A DNA stretch of 20,608 nucleotides from Acanthaster planci (lineage: Eukaryota > Echinodermata > Asteroidea > Valvatida > Acanthasteridae), in contig NW_019091677.1 in NCBI RefSeq assembly GCF_001949145.1, positions 29,845 to 50,452 of the forward strand. The letters are read 5' to 3'. Below the pieces are notes generated by a model that did no database searches, was not told where the DNA came from, and saw only the letters and a program-made list of their open reading frames with translations. Both the position numbers and the translations under genes were made by a program. Of the stretch, positions 10,001-17,410 are shown in pieces. How positions within the stretch are numbered: the first letter of the stretch is position 1; each line of letters begins with the position of its first letter.

Positions 10001-13000
10001 TATTTTCCGGGTCAATGTAGTTATTTGTTAACAGATGTAACTTATTTGCAAATATACATGTACATACACAAATCTACAAGCACAAATATCTTACCTCTTG
10101 TCAAATTAGATTTTTGCCACAGAGTTATACGTACCCTCTGCTTCATGTCCAGTAATGAAGTACTGGACATTTTGAAGCAATGGGTTAAAAAATAATACTG
10201 AAATTCACATCACTTTGATGTGATATTGAGTTCGAAAGTCTCTTCAATTACTTTATCTTTCCTGTCACAAATGAACATATTTTTTCACATGTTTCTGATT
10301 AAAGGACATGACAGTCAATCAGGAAAATCCTGAATCCTACTGATGAAAATAAAGATGAAAATAACAATTGAAAAGAAGCAACCAAAAGAAGAACGAAAAG
10401 CAAACCCTGATCATACCATATTCTTGTAAGAAATTAAGGATGGATCTGGTGGATGTCGCCACCATTTCTGAAACTCCTCCGAGCACACATACACTTCCTC
10501 TTCAAGTCTCTTCATCTTATTTCCCTTCACAGAAATACACCCCATGAGGAAGACAGTTTGCAAGTAGCGCCCAAACTCAATCAAGTCTGGAATTCCACAG
10601 TTAACTACAGATTAATCCAAGGGTACTTTGTGAAGTCTGGATGAAATCCAAATGAAAATGTCACCAACTCTTTCAAACATCTCTGGAACAAACAGCTTAC
10701 AAGACGATTGTATCCACAACGTCCACAGCCAAAGATTTTGGTCGAATATTCCTGACAGAAAGTTGAAATCCTGTCTTCAACCAAGTGGAGTGGAGTGAGT
10801 ATGCACAATTGTAGAGACAACTAGAATGAAACTACCAATACCACATCCTTTTTAGAACTGAATCCAACTGAACAAAATTGGTCTCCGACAGAACTAAAGA
10901 AATGTGCATCACTGAAGATCCAGTGCCTTTTCAATTACTTGTCATCCAGGCAGAGAATAGAAAGTAAAATATATGGGGAAAAACTCTGTCAATTTGCTGC
11001 AAACAGATCAAGTCCTCGCAGAAAAATGAAACTAACAAAATGAAACTAACACAAAAGAATGAAACCGGAAGTCCTCTGTATTAAATACTGCCCTAAACTA
11101 CCCTGGACTTTAAACCCAGTCTGTGATTGGTTGGATCTATTGATTCTTATACATATCACAGTTTTCCAGTTCATTGATAAATTTCCGGAATTCTACATGC
11201 TGTATGTGGTCACAGATGTGTGTCATTCATATTAAGAATGTTTCGGTATGTAATGAGAAATTTTGGAATTGTTGCTTTAAAGAGAAACTTCCAGTGATTG
11301 CTGCTGCTCTCTGGATGAATAGTCAGAAAGTCCTTGTACTTTCTGGTGATCGACACTGTTGACAGCATTTCTAGTTGAAAAGCATTTACATATTTTTGGT
11401 TTGGGTGATTTGATGGGAGACAAAATTCCTGATGATGAATGAATTAACCTAAAAATATACAAAGACTAAGCTCTTCAGAGCATGCAAGTAAAAATTATTT
11501 GATTTAATTACTTTATGAAACTCACTTTTCATTTAACAATGACAGACCCTGGAATAGAAATTATGAATGAATTTTTCTTTTCAAAAAAGAAAAGACACAA
11601 ACAACACAGTGGAAGACGTCTGACCTCCCAATCCTTTCCGATGGGCTCCTCAAAGAAATCCTCAATGACCTCCAGGCTGGACTCTAGCTCCTCATCAACA
11701 GCAACAAAACCAACATCATCCTGGTTACCCTCCTTCCCGTAGACATCTGGAGACCATTGCAGAAAGAATGCATACAGGTTGTCTGCCCTGGGATGGAGGA
11801 AACAAGGAAGAGCAAGTGGGTCACCGAGTATGGAAAAAGACACCTCTGTTGTTTTTTTATAGAAGCCATTACATGGTATACAGGAATGAAGAGTGGACAA
11901 GTTTGTGTTCTTGGAATGTGCCATTAAGCATGTCCATGTACAGTATGTACATGGAGGAAACCTACCGTAACATGGACAGTGACTCACAAAAAATGAGTGC
12001 CTATTAAAGGTAGTGTACACCATTGGTAAAATCCCCCAAATCAGACTACCGTATAATCCTGAAATATCTTACTAGAAAGAAAGTACAAAACAGCCTCAAT
12101 CAGTCTGTCAAATCTTTCTGCCAGGAATGCTGTAATTTTTGAGAAAACAGAAATTTTGTTGTCTTTTTTTTTAAGATGGTTGGCCGACCATTGTAAAAGA
12201 GTTCATTTTATTTCTCACATTACATTCTTTAACAGGCGGCAATTTTCTTGTTTGTAGTGTTTGCAGATGTTGTGGGAGTTTCCATTAATGAATGGATAAA
12301 CCCAAAAGCAGCTTAAAATATACTGACAGAAATTCACCAAAAGCATTGTAAATGAGGACAATGGTATGATCCAAATACGGTGGCTGTTCCAAACAGAATG
12401 ATGAAAGGGATTTTCGTCAACAAAAAGTACGATTTCCACAAATTAAACCTCTCGTGTTTCAAGACGTAATTTCTGCTTTGCTTACAATTATTAGTGAATC
12501 AACTATAAGAGTTTTTAGACTTTCTTTTGATAGGTAAACTGATATGAAAGTGCGGTCATTAAGCACGATCACATGGGCATGTGCATTTTCACATCGGCCT
12601 ACTTGTTCGTGGACCAGTCAACTGCGTTCCTGGATGAAGTTTTTTATGAACCTGCAACGCTACATTGTCGAGGAGGCACATTACTCCAGGGTAAATTCAC
12701 TGATTAGTCCTAGCCGATGAAATGGCTCCTTTTTAAAGGAATGAGAACCTGTCATGCCTGTTTCCCATCCTGACCCCGCGCATGTTGTTCACTTACTACA
12801 AATACCCTGTAATCCATAGATATCACACAAGATAAATTACAAGACCTTCGATTTAAGCGTTGTAAATGCCACGCTGTTTTTCTTGATTTTTCACAAAGTA
12901 GTTGACTCAAACATGAAACAACTCAGTGGAATGTACATTGTAAGTTGCAGTGAATATTACACACCGTAATCAGTCAATCTTGTGAAATTACAACAAAAAA

Positions 13001-13379
13001 CAATGGTGTTCACTACCTTTAAGATAATGATGTCACAAAAGATTTGCAGCAAAATTTGGCTCGAGGTAAAATGTGTTCAACTTTTTACAAATTTGCAGCG
13101 TGAATATTTGATCTGACCCTAACAAATTTGCATTTGTGTTCACTTTTGGAAGAAGTATGAACCGGACTTTAGAAGTGAGAGTTTTGTCCAACAAAATTTG
13201 TACTCACTTTTCTCGGGGTATTGCAAACCAGTATTCAGGTAGTTTCTGGTTGTGTTTGGAAGCGGCTTCCTTGGTGTCAGAAATAGCAACAGGGAAGGTC
13301 TTGCTCATGGGCTTACCAACTCGCAAACACAGGTAAAGGGGCGGGTCTTCATAGCGCTGAGCAGGCTTAGGAAGGTATT
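6941..13379 (-). CDS. OXR1: OXR1/NCOA7-family TLDc gene, 3' half (six exons joined)
   Basis: Joined minus-strand exons 13379-13208, 11787-11625, 9695-9573, 9202-9050, 7828-7656 and 7082-6941 give one continuous frame ending in TAA; every intron is GT-AG and every phase matches. The product has the pre-TLDc block (YLCLRVGKPM, EYWFAIPREK, LYAFFLQWSPDVYG), a short linker, then a complete TLDc domain (LPARTEGYSW, YYGTGETFLF, RWTGENNFFIKG, FGLWLDGDLYRGRS, EDFIIADLEAWGF). TLDc proteins of this family protect cells against oxidative damage and bind the vacuolar proton ATPase; that role is family knowledge, not visible here. Invertebrates usually keep one gene for vertebrate OXR1 and NCOA7 (Drosophila mustard), so the symbol stands for both. 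The 5' part, where LysM and GRAM domains are expected, was not found, so this is a partial gene at least for its long isoform. The family and domain are very secure; exact 5' boundary of the first exon is not. Confidence 0.93.
7083..7655 (-). other. Intron of the OXR1-like gene, with a 103-bp inverted repeat
   Basis: 573 bp with a consensus GTAAGT donor and a TCTGTTGACAG acceptor. It contains the inverted repeat at 7449-7551 listed separately and a short A-run near 7306. No exon is recognised. Confidence 0.8.
7449..7551. repeat. Intronic inverted repeat, 16-bp perfect arms
   Basis: TTGGAACCAAAATGGC (7449-7464) and its exact complement at 7536-7551 enclose a 71-bp middle. The whole 103-bp unit lies inside the last intron of the OXR1-like gene. 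It looks like a miniature inverted-repeat element or a hairpin-forming segment; no flanking duplication is evident. Confidence 0.75.
7656..7828 (-). CDS. OXR1: OXR1-like exon: TLDc domain, core
   Basis: Fifty-seven codons plus two bases. It contains IFGALS, the signature YYGTGETFLF, then VYRWTGENNFFIKG and SLTLGGG, which together form the central beta-sandwich of TLDc. Acceptor is ACCTCGTCAG|ATA and donor GGCGGAGA|GTAAGT. The two leftover bases (GA) join T of the last exon to make aspartate, so the usual glycine-rich GGGGG loop reads LGGGDGAFG here. Confidence 0.96.
7829..9049 (-). other. Intron of the OXR1-like gene
   Basis: 1221 bp with GTAAAA donor and CTCGTCAG acceptor. It holds one octamer motif (ATGCAAAT, 8125-8132) and one TACATGTA near 8578. 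The plus-strand open frame at 8580-8852 has no family features and is taken as chance. Confidence 0.75.
9050..9202 (-). CDS. OXR1: OXR1-like exon: TLDc domain, first part
   Basis: Fifty-one codons in phase 0. The frame reads LTKQLPARTEGYSW, then YSTAEHGYSLRNLYR, then SPVLMVIRDSSG, the opening helix and strands of the TLDc fold. Acceptor is CCCTACAG|CTC; the donor is GGAATG|GTAAAA, which adds a methionine where family members normally have Q or K before the FGA motif. The match to the family is strong along the whole exon. Confidence 0.95.
9203..9572 (-). other. Intron of the OXR1-like gene
   Basis: 370 bp between the linker exon and the first TLDc exon, with GTATGG donor and a CCCTCCCCCTACAG acceptor that has a good pyrimidine tract. 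Nothing else is recognised in it. Confidence 0.8.
9573..9695 (-). CDS. OXR1: OXR1-like exon: linker before the TLDc domain
   Basis: Forty-one codons in phase 0 at both ends, acceptor CCCATCAG|ATT and donor AGGAAG|GTATGG. It begins IITKEEANRRRM, matching the IITxEEAKRR motif that opens the shared part of long and short NCOA7 isoforms. It ends in LLAPEHVRK, equivalent to the helix that leads into the TLDc domain. It is shorter than the same segment of vertebrate OXR1, which carries an insertion after the EARRR-like motif. This is the point where alternative upstream exons would be joined. Confidence 0.92.
9842..9881. repeat. 20-bp tandem duplication
   Basis: Two adjacent copies of a 20-base unit (TTTGAACCACTAGATGACCA) differ at one or two positions. 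A third, diverged partial copy follows. It is in the intron before the linker exon. Confidence 0.75.
10145..10170. repeat. Small hairpin, 10-bp perfect stem
   Basis: ATGTCCAGTA (10145-10154) and TACTGGACAT (10161-10170) are perfect complements around a six-base loop. A second hairpin lies nearby (TCACATCA at 10205-10212 and TGATGTGA at 10216-10223, three-base loop). Both are intronic. Confidence 0.7.
10417..10545 (-). CDS. OXR1: Candidate alternative first exon of a short TLDc isoform
   Basis: A 43-codon frame begins with ATG at 10545 and ends at the donor AATATG|GTATGA in phase 0, exactly the phase needed to join the linker exon at 9695-9573. The peptide starts MGCISVKGNKMKRLEEE and continues with WWRHPPDP; it is charged and looks like real protein rather than chance translation. 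The frame is open upstream to a TAA at 10614-10612 without another ATG. Acceptor-like sites there are all in phase 1 and would not fit the phase-0 end of the previous exon, so use as an internal exon would break the frame. Human OXR1 and NCOA7 both have short isoforms whose private first exon joins at this same point. The joined product would be 239 residues, close to the roughly 216-219 of the human short forms. No transcript evidence is available. Confidence 0.6.
11023..11050. repeat. 14-bp tandem duplication
   Basis: AAAATGAAACTAAC occurs twice head to tail with no mismatch, within the intron upstream of the alternative first exon. Confidence 0.75.
11625..11787 (-). CDS. OXR1: OXR1-like exon: second half of the pre-TLDc block
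   Basis: One base completes the split lysine codon from the previous exon, then 54 codons follow. They read ADNLYAFFLQWSPDVYG, an acidic stretch, GFVAVDEE, IEDFFEEP and KDWE. This is the conserved FFxQWSP segment found before the TLDc domain in OXR1 and NCOA7. Acceptor is CATCCCAG|GG and donor is GGGAG|GTCAGA, ending in phase 0. The phase-0 end matters: both this exon and the proposed alternative first exon at 10545-10417 can be spliced to the linker exon at 9695 without a frame change. Confidence 0.93.
11788..13207 (-). other. Intron of the OXR1-like gene
   Basis: 1420 bp with GTGAGT donor and CCCAG acceptor. I see no coding exon in it on either strand. A long minus-strand open stretch running over its 3' end (to about 12023) is only the in-frame extension of the next exon and does not resemble a protein. 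The block near 12540-12740 is somewhat richer in CpG than its surroundings but has no recognised element. Confidence 0.7.
13208..13379 (-). CDS. OXR1: OXR1-like exon: first half of the pre-TLDc block
   Basis: The frame reads YEDPPLYLCLRVGKPM followed by a variable spacer and EYWFAIPRE, which matches the conserved segment just upstream of the TLDc domain in OXR1 and NCOA7. The donor is GAAAA|GTGAGT, leaving two bases (AA) of a lysine codon. The 5' end shown uses the acceptor CCTCCAG at 13380, after a good pyrimidine tract on the minus strand. An alternative acceptor, GCTCAG, would start the exon at 13356 in phase 0 and drop about eight residues (EYLPKPAQ). Nothing upstream tells which is used. 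Its 3' neighbour is the exon at 11787-11625, across a 1420-bp intron. Confidence 0.9.
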
Positions 13380-14245
13380 CTGGAGGTACGGTAAATAGAG
13401 ACAAGTAAAGATACAAGGTGATGAAATACGGCCCAAAGAACATAAACAGTTGATGGTACTTCCACTGGCAAATTTGACTTTAGTCATCATCAGGGACTTG
13501 TCTTGAGACACTTGTTCAGTTGTGTGCTTGACATCCAGGCACTGCAGGTTGAGTAATAAGTTAGGCTGTACCCATGTACAATGTACCAAGACAGACTGTT
13601 TAAGCAGATTCAACATATATGGTACATACATGTGCATACCAGTATTTATGCACCGGCATAGTGCAAGGACTGTACATGCTCTGTGCACACATACCCTGCC
13701 ATTTCATTTCAAATAATCCACATGTGACCTTGCTAGGCCCATTCAATTTATTTTACAGTTATGGAATAATTCCGCTTCTTAAAGATTTAAAAAAAAAACA
13801 AACATGCAACCAAATCACACGTGCAGAAAGCTTGAAGACACATACATATATGCTAAACATTTGGAGGATTCACTCTGGGTTCTAAGCCAAAATGCCTATG
13901 GGGTTAGGTTAGGAGTAATGCTTGCTTAGTTGTTACTCTCTGTAACATGCAATGGCTCATTACATGTGAATGTGTAGGGGACACTTTATACTTACTGACA
14001 GAAAAAATCAAGGTCATGAAGGTGTTCAAACTTCTTTCACCAATAAAAGATGAAAACCTACATGTACAGTTCTAACAATGTGCTGCAAAGATGAACCAAA
14101 CAAAAGCAAAATTGGACAGCTGTAGGCAAATGCTGTCCTTTGATGAAAGGTACAGATTTACTACAATTTACTAAAGGTTTTGGTTTTAAAAACCTAAACT
14201 CCCTATTCCTAAATTAACTTCCTCTTATCATGGGAGTGTAATAAC

Positions 14246-14302
14246 TACATGTACATGTACATGTATGTACAAATACATGTACATGTTTCATATATACATG
14301 TA
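14246..14302. repeat. TACATG-type simple repeat
   Basis: Overlapping TACATGTA palindromes run through this stretch: three in a row at the start, then a pair of ATACATGTACATGT-like copies. It is the densest site of a motif that recurs across the window. Confidence 0.75.
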
Positions 14303-14495
14303 GATCTACAGTTTATGTACCAGCAGTATTCTGAGTTTCAGCCATGTCAAAACTGTTATTTCACAAGTGCATTTAAATACATTCAAATACACCAGCATGA
14401 TAATGTGAATGAAATAAAAAGCAACTTTCAATCCAGAGGTCACTGTAATCTATAAGAACTTTTTGTAATTTTAGCAAGTTTCATTAGCAGCTTAC

Positions 14496-14575
14496 CTGCA
14501 AATCCAATACAAGTTCAGTCAAATTTAAATGAACATCACTTATAATCCAGAGTACCGTGTTCCGATTTCTGTTTG
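14496..14575 (-). CDS. Weak candidate exon upstream of the pre-TLDc block
   Basis: An 80-bp open stretch lies between a TTCTTCATTTAG acceptor and a consensus GCAG|GTAAGC donor. It reads NTVLWIISDVHLNLTELVLDLQ and ends in phase 0. It could be joined in frame to the phase-0 acceptor at 13356 (RYEDPPLYL). I recognise no family similarity, and short open stretches with splice-like ends occur by chance at several other places here. Confidence 0.2.
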
Positions 14576-15128
14576 CTAAATGAAGAATGTGTACATAACC
14601 TAAGGGTTTTCACCCATTCGTTAATTGGATACTCACACATCTGTAGGAGACTTGAGTATACTGGTATCATTATCAATCACCTTGTAACACGTTGTAATAA
14701 TTACATGTACTTTCTGCAGTACCAAAGGTTCCTGGAATGTCTGCAATTTTCCATACATGTACATATAGATGACAAACTCAATAAGTATGGAGGAAAAGTT
14801 GCAAATAGGAACCTTGTGTGTCAATATTTGCATTTCAATATTTGTGTTTCCATGTTATTCCATGGATTATTTTGAACATTCAGCAAGATGTTCTGTTGGT
14901 AGAGTCAGAACCCAGGCCAGTGCATGATGAATTGATTTCTGAATATAACTCGGACGGTGTGAAAGCAGTTGACTGAGTACAGGTAGAAAGGCGACAAAAG
15001 TGATTATGCCCTCTATCAGACACTCTGTGACTGAACTTTGGAATTAGTTTGACCATGGAGGAAGGAGCGGACAAGGTCAAGTGGCACTAGTCTCAGTTTC
15101 CACTTCTTTCATTAAAAGGATTTCCGGT

Positions 15129-15361
15129 GGAAAAAAGCACACCGGGATAAATGCTGGAAATACCACACTGGGATAAATGCTGGAAATAGCACACCGGGAT
15201 AAATGCTGGAAAAAGCACACCGGGATAAATGCTGGAAAAAAGCACACCGGGATAAATGCTGGAAATAGCACACCGGGATAAATGCTGGAAATAGCACACC
15301 GGGATAAATGCTGGAAAAAAGCACACCAGGATAAATGCTGGAAATAGCACACCGGGATAAA
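15129..15361. repeat. Minisatellite, 26/27-bp unit, about nine copies
   Basis: Eight full units and one partial unit follow the pattern GGAAATAGCACACCGGGATAAATGCT. Units differ mainly in the stretch after GGAAA (TA versus an A-run), giving lengths of 26 or 27 bases, plus a few substitutions (CACTGGG in one unit, CACCAGG in another). High identity among units indicates recent expansion. On the minus strand the unit has no stop codon in any frame, which creates three overlapping artificial open frames. Confidence 0.95.
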
Positions 15362-15864
15362 CGACAATGTACAAAGATACCCTGAAGAAAAGTTAACATT
15401 GAAATCTTCTGGCTCATGAAACCTTCAGACCAATTGACCCATGTAATATTTTGACCGGTCACTCCACAATTCACTTGTCCTTTGAAATACAATAGTACAT
15501 CTACTGGTATGTAAGGCTTCAAAGCTGAAGACAATGAACGAATATCACCTGCAACCACATTCAATGGCTCTACAGGTTGATTTACAGAGCTTTCCCAAAA
15601 TCCTTTGGCTTTGGCAGCGGAGTTATACTTTTTTTGTAAATTGTGCAGGTAGTCACAATATGTACAAACAATGACTTGTACAAGTGTGTAGAAGTCAACC
15701 GGCATTTTTCCAGTTATGCTTATCAGCTTTCTCAGCCTGTCATGATGATAATCTTCACTTCTTCCTTGTACCGGTATATGCACATGTACACTGTACATGT
15801 TTATGTTGGACAAGATTGGTGGATACATGTACAATTGATCGCACTGTGCTACATTGTAGGCCAA
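15362..15864 (-). CDS. Unrecognised open frame next to the minisatellite
   Basis: A minus-strand frame is open for about 167 codons outside the repeat array and then runs on through it to 15112. The translation has normal protein composition in its middle (DYHHDRLRKLISITGK, then a hydrophobic VDFYTLVQVIVCTYCDYL, then LSSALKPYIPVDVLLYFKG). No family is recognised and the 5' end has poor splice or start context. It may be an unannotated exon, a decayed insertion or a chance frame. Repeat-encoded residues at its end should not be taken as protein. Confidence 0.25.
15782..15800. repeat. 19-bp perfect palindrome
   Basis: ACATGTACA and TGTACATGT are perfect arms around a single C. It belongs to the family of TACATGTA-based palindromes in this region. 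Confidence 0.8.
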
Positions 15865-17393
15865 TCCTTCATCTGCTGATCCATGGTTGAACCTACTGCT
15901 AATTACCTTTTTAGTTCTTGTTCAAAGGCATGCAACTTGGACTTTGACAAAAACAAGGAAACTCATATCTTTACAAGACTTTGTATAATGTTTTTCAATT
16001 TTCAATGGTATGAGTGTGAAGTGAAAAACAAGGAAATCGGCTGATCCAAGGAAAACTTGAATGCCTGGCAAGATACACATACAGGTACATGTAGGGGATG
16101 TACGGTCATTGGGAGGGAGGGGAGGTTGTCCAGGATTACTCTGATAGCACCCACCCCTGACATCTAATGCCAAATCCCAAGTACATTTTGAGGTAAGTCA
16201 TCATCCTGTCATTTGCCCACGTAGGACCAGTAATTACAACACAGCATAGTGCATCGTAAGCTACAACATTACTTCCTTCATGAATTCCATCTGGTGTCTG
16301 CTTGTAGACAACTTACTGGGATTCCATAAATTGGTGGCGTTACATTCCATCTGATATTTTTAGAATGTAAATGCCAGGCATAAAATTGGAAGAGCGTGTG
16401 TGTCATCTTCCTCTTCAAGTATCTATGTGAGTAAACAATGAAATTGGCCTCTTGATACAAACAGCACTAGCGTGACACACACACAGGCTTGGACGTATAG
16501 TAGCATTATTTTCAATATCAAACAATACCAACTTACGATCCCTAAATTTATATCAAATTACTGGCAAACTCTGTATGGAATTTCAACACCAGGTATTTAT
16601 CAAAGTGTTTGAAATATGTACAGACACCTTTTCAATTATAAAACCATCATACCAGTATGTTTATTTTTAATTTCATTCTTTGTGGTTTGAGTCATCCAAT
16701 ACCTAGAGCACATTGATACGACAGAATGTCAACTTGCACTTGGTAACATGAAACCTACCGTACATGTACAATGTACGCAGCCAAACTCCTTTAATGTTTT
16801 ATTATTGTCGCTGTCATTGTTAATGCACCAGGAACCAGCAGTTTATAATGTCTAAATGGAAGTCCCAAATGATGTTTTACAGGGGTGTGTTTTGTCCCGG
16901 TTATTACCCAAGAGCTTGTGTCATTTTTATCTGATAGTTTCATGTGTTGGAGCATGCTTGGAATACTACAGCATTCTTGCCCCTAAGAGGTAGCAAATTT
17001 AATCTTTGCTTTTTAGTATTCTCTGACATAAATAATATTTGAATGGGTTGATAAATGATATTACTTCTACAGTTCATGGAATTTGCCATGTTGACAACAA
17101 TCTCCATATTGGTCCATGCTTGATTGTATTCCTCCTGAATGTTAGTTTATTGTTGCTGCTTTTAGTAACATAACACCCATACAATGTACATACATATATA
17201 CCGGTACAGTACTTCAAATAATAATCATGTTTTTTTTAGATGAATAACACAGAATAAGAAAAAAATGCAATTAAGTCCAAGCCTAATGTTAAACATTTTT
17301 GAGGGTCCCAATACCTTTTCTTGTTCTGTTTTTTTTTAATCCTTACACCTGTATAACAGTAAGGTTTTGGTTGAGAATGAGGCAGATACCGCT

Positions 17394-17410
17394 ACATGTA
17401 CTGTACATGT
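17394..17410. repeat. 17-bp perfect palindrome
   Basis: ACATGTAC and GTACATGT are perfect arms around a single T, the same design as the palindrome at 15782-15800 with a different centre. Confidence 0.8.

Larger units (their letters stand above)
9696..11624 (-). other. Intron containing the alternative first exon
   Basis: 1929 bp with GTCAGA donor and CATCAG acceptor. It contains the proposed short-isoform start exon at 10545-10417, annotated separately, and several small repeats: a 20-bp tandem pair at 9842-9881, a hairpin at 10145-10170, a hairpin at 10205-10223, a 12-bp tandem pair at 10342-10365 and a 14-bp tandem pair at 11023-11050. If the exon is a true first exon, the short-isoform promoter should lie between about 10546 and 11624. 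No TATA box or CpG-rich patch is visible there. Confidence 0.7.

Noticed and set aside
11529-12023. The 164-codon minus-strand frame as a single-exon gene.
   Set aside because: Only 11787-11625 has family similarity. The ends on both sides read through the splice sites into intron.
15077-15374. Three overlapping minus-strand frames encoding repeats such as YPGVLFPAFI.
   Set aside because: They are products of a stop-free minisatellite unit read in all frames, not evidence of a repeat protein.
16170-16200. A consensus plus-strand donor GAG|GTAAGT near 16193.
   Set aside because: The open stretch before it is under 50 bases after the nearest stop and has no convincing acceptor or homology.
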